Shown one piece after another: positions 12,131 through 12,593 of a DNA stretch of 12,593 nucleotides. How positions within the stretch are numbered: the first letter of the stretch is position 1; every line of letters begins with the position of its first letter. Below the pieces are notes generated by a model, which was not told where the DNA came from, ran no database searches, and saw only the letters and a list, made by a program, of their open reading frames with translations. A program made the translations under genes and the position numbers. The stretch is taken from NCBI GenBank assembly GCA_034665745.1, contig JAXDJJ010000071.1:1-12593 (forward strand), read 5' to 3'. This DNA comes from JAXDJJ01 sp034665745 (GTDB lineage: Bacteria > Actinomycetota > CADDZG01 > WHSQ01).

Positions 12131-12155
12131 GGGGCGCCTTCGGGCGCCCCTTTAT
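12131..12155 (+). terminator. intrinsic terminator of the secreted-triplet operon
   Basis: GGGGCGCC (12131-12138), a TTCG tetraloop and GGCGCCCC (12143-12150) form a perfect 8-bp GC-only stem capped by a very stable loop. TTTAT follows as a short U-tract. Confidence 0.85.
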
Positions 12156-12164
12156 GTTGGGCCT
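12153..12164 (+). promoter_or_regulatory. -10 element of the last gene, inside the terminator tail
   Basis: TATGTT (12153-12158) is followed by exactly 6 nt and ATG12165, the same leaderless spacing seen elsewhere in the window. It reuses the T-rich tail of the terminator. The matching -35 position would fall within the terminator stem and does not resemble TTGACA. Confidence 0.45.
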
Positions 12165-12593
12165 ATGAGCTCAGGTCTTGTCGCCATCGTTGCGGCCCTC
12201 GTCGTGTGGACCTTCGTCGAGGGATTCGGCCGCATCTATCCGTCGAAGGCTGCCTGGTTGAGGATCCGCAGTCGACATGGTCGCCGCGCGGCACGGGCAA
12301 TGAGGGAGCGGTTCGAGGCAGGCTCCGAGCACGGCACCCCGAACTGGCTCACGATCACATTGTGCGCGTTGGTCGGCGCATGGATTGCGTCGGCGAGCTT
12401 GCTCGACAAGCGGTGGTGGGAGGTTGTCCTCGATGTGCTGCCGTATGCCCTTGTCGGCGCAGCATTCCTCCGCTTGCCGAAGATGATGCACAAGATCGCC
12501 GAGCGGATGAAGACCTACGAGCGAGATCTCGGCGAAGACCCGGAATCCGATTACAACGACGGCGATGGGGGAGCTGCCGTCATCGCGTTGTGA
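12165..12593 (+). CDS. small membrane protein (hypothetical)
   Basis: A 142-aa protein ending exactly at the window edge with TGA. It shows three hydrophobic segments: about 4-19 (LVAIVAALVVWTFV), 61-77 (TITLCALVGAWIASA) and 86-102 (VVLDVLPYALVGAAFL). Between the first two lies a basic region (RIRSRHGRRAARAMRERF) expected on the cytosolic side. The C-terminus is acidic (ERDLGEDPESDYNDGDGG). I do not recognise a family. The start ATG12165 is supported by the TATGTT box 6 nt upstream; no ribosome site is present. It is separated from the secreted triplet by the terminator, so it is an independent unit. Confidence 0.75.
   Translation: MSSGLVAIVAALVVWTFVEGFGRIYPSKAAWLRIRSRHGRRAARAMRERFEAGSEHGTPNWLTITLCALVGAWIASASLLDKRWWEVVLDVLPYALVGAAFLRLPKMMHKIAERMKTYERDLGEDPESDYNDGDGGAAVIAL

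Overview
This is a high-GC, gene-dense bacterial window that looks like an actinobacterial (Actinomycetota) chromosome, possibly from an uncultured lineage. The grounds are the strong G/C preference at third codon positions, frequent GTG starts, an AAC(2')-I-type acetyltransferase otherwise best known from mycobacteria, and above all a recurring promoter layout. In that layout a TANNNT -10 element lies 6-8 nt upstream of the start codon with no Shine-Dalgarno sequence, as expected for leaderless mRNAs. No rRNA, tRNA, insertion sequence or CRISPR array is visible. The assignment to a phylum is inference.

Layout. At 1-299 there is a short membrane ORF with a possible out-of-frame continuation, then a promoter. 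At 300-1250 there is a branch-1 nitrilase. Convergent to it, and read leftwards, is a two-gene unit: an MFS exporter (3040->1808) coupled by an ATGA overlap to an aminoglycoside 2'-N-acetyltransferase homologue (1811->1281). An ornithine cyclodeaminase/mu-crystallin family reductase (3066-3998) diverges from the exporter, and the two -10 boxes share one TA step. Next comes a promoter with an overlapping repeat-rich operator candidate. It drives two exported hydrolases: a formylglycine sulfatase (4161-5678) and a CocE/NonD (S15-like) serine hydrolase (5741-7510). Converging on these, with overlapping stop codons, is a leftward pair: a YdjA-like nitroreductase (8891->8334) and a membrane-anchored HAD phosphatase (8340->7507).

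From 8934 rightwards there is a TIM-barrel sugar isomerase/epimerase-like protein, a 56-aa exported or membrane peptide, and a bacterial PH-domain membrane protein. Then come three tandem paralogous secreted proteins (10595-12104) of a family I do not recognise. They are preceded by a hairpin that buries the Shine-Dalgarno sequence of the first gene and followed by a GC-rich terminator. A last small membrane protein (12165-12593) has its -10 element inside the U-tract of that terminator.

The window shows no single named system. The points most worth attention are the tandem secreted triplet with its RBS-sequestering leader, the exporter/AAC(2') resistance-like pair, and the near-universal leaderless start architecture. 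The genes using classical Shine-Dalgarno starts with certainty are those at the head of exported-protein transcripts.
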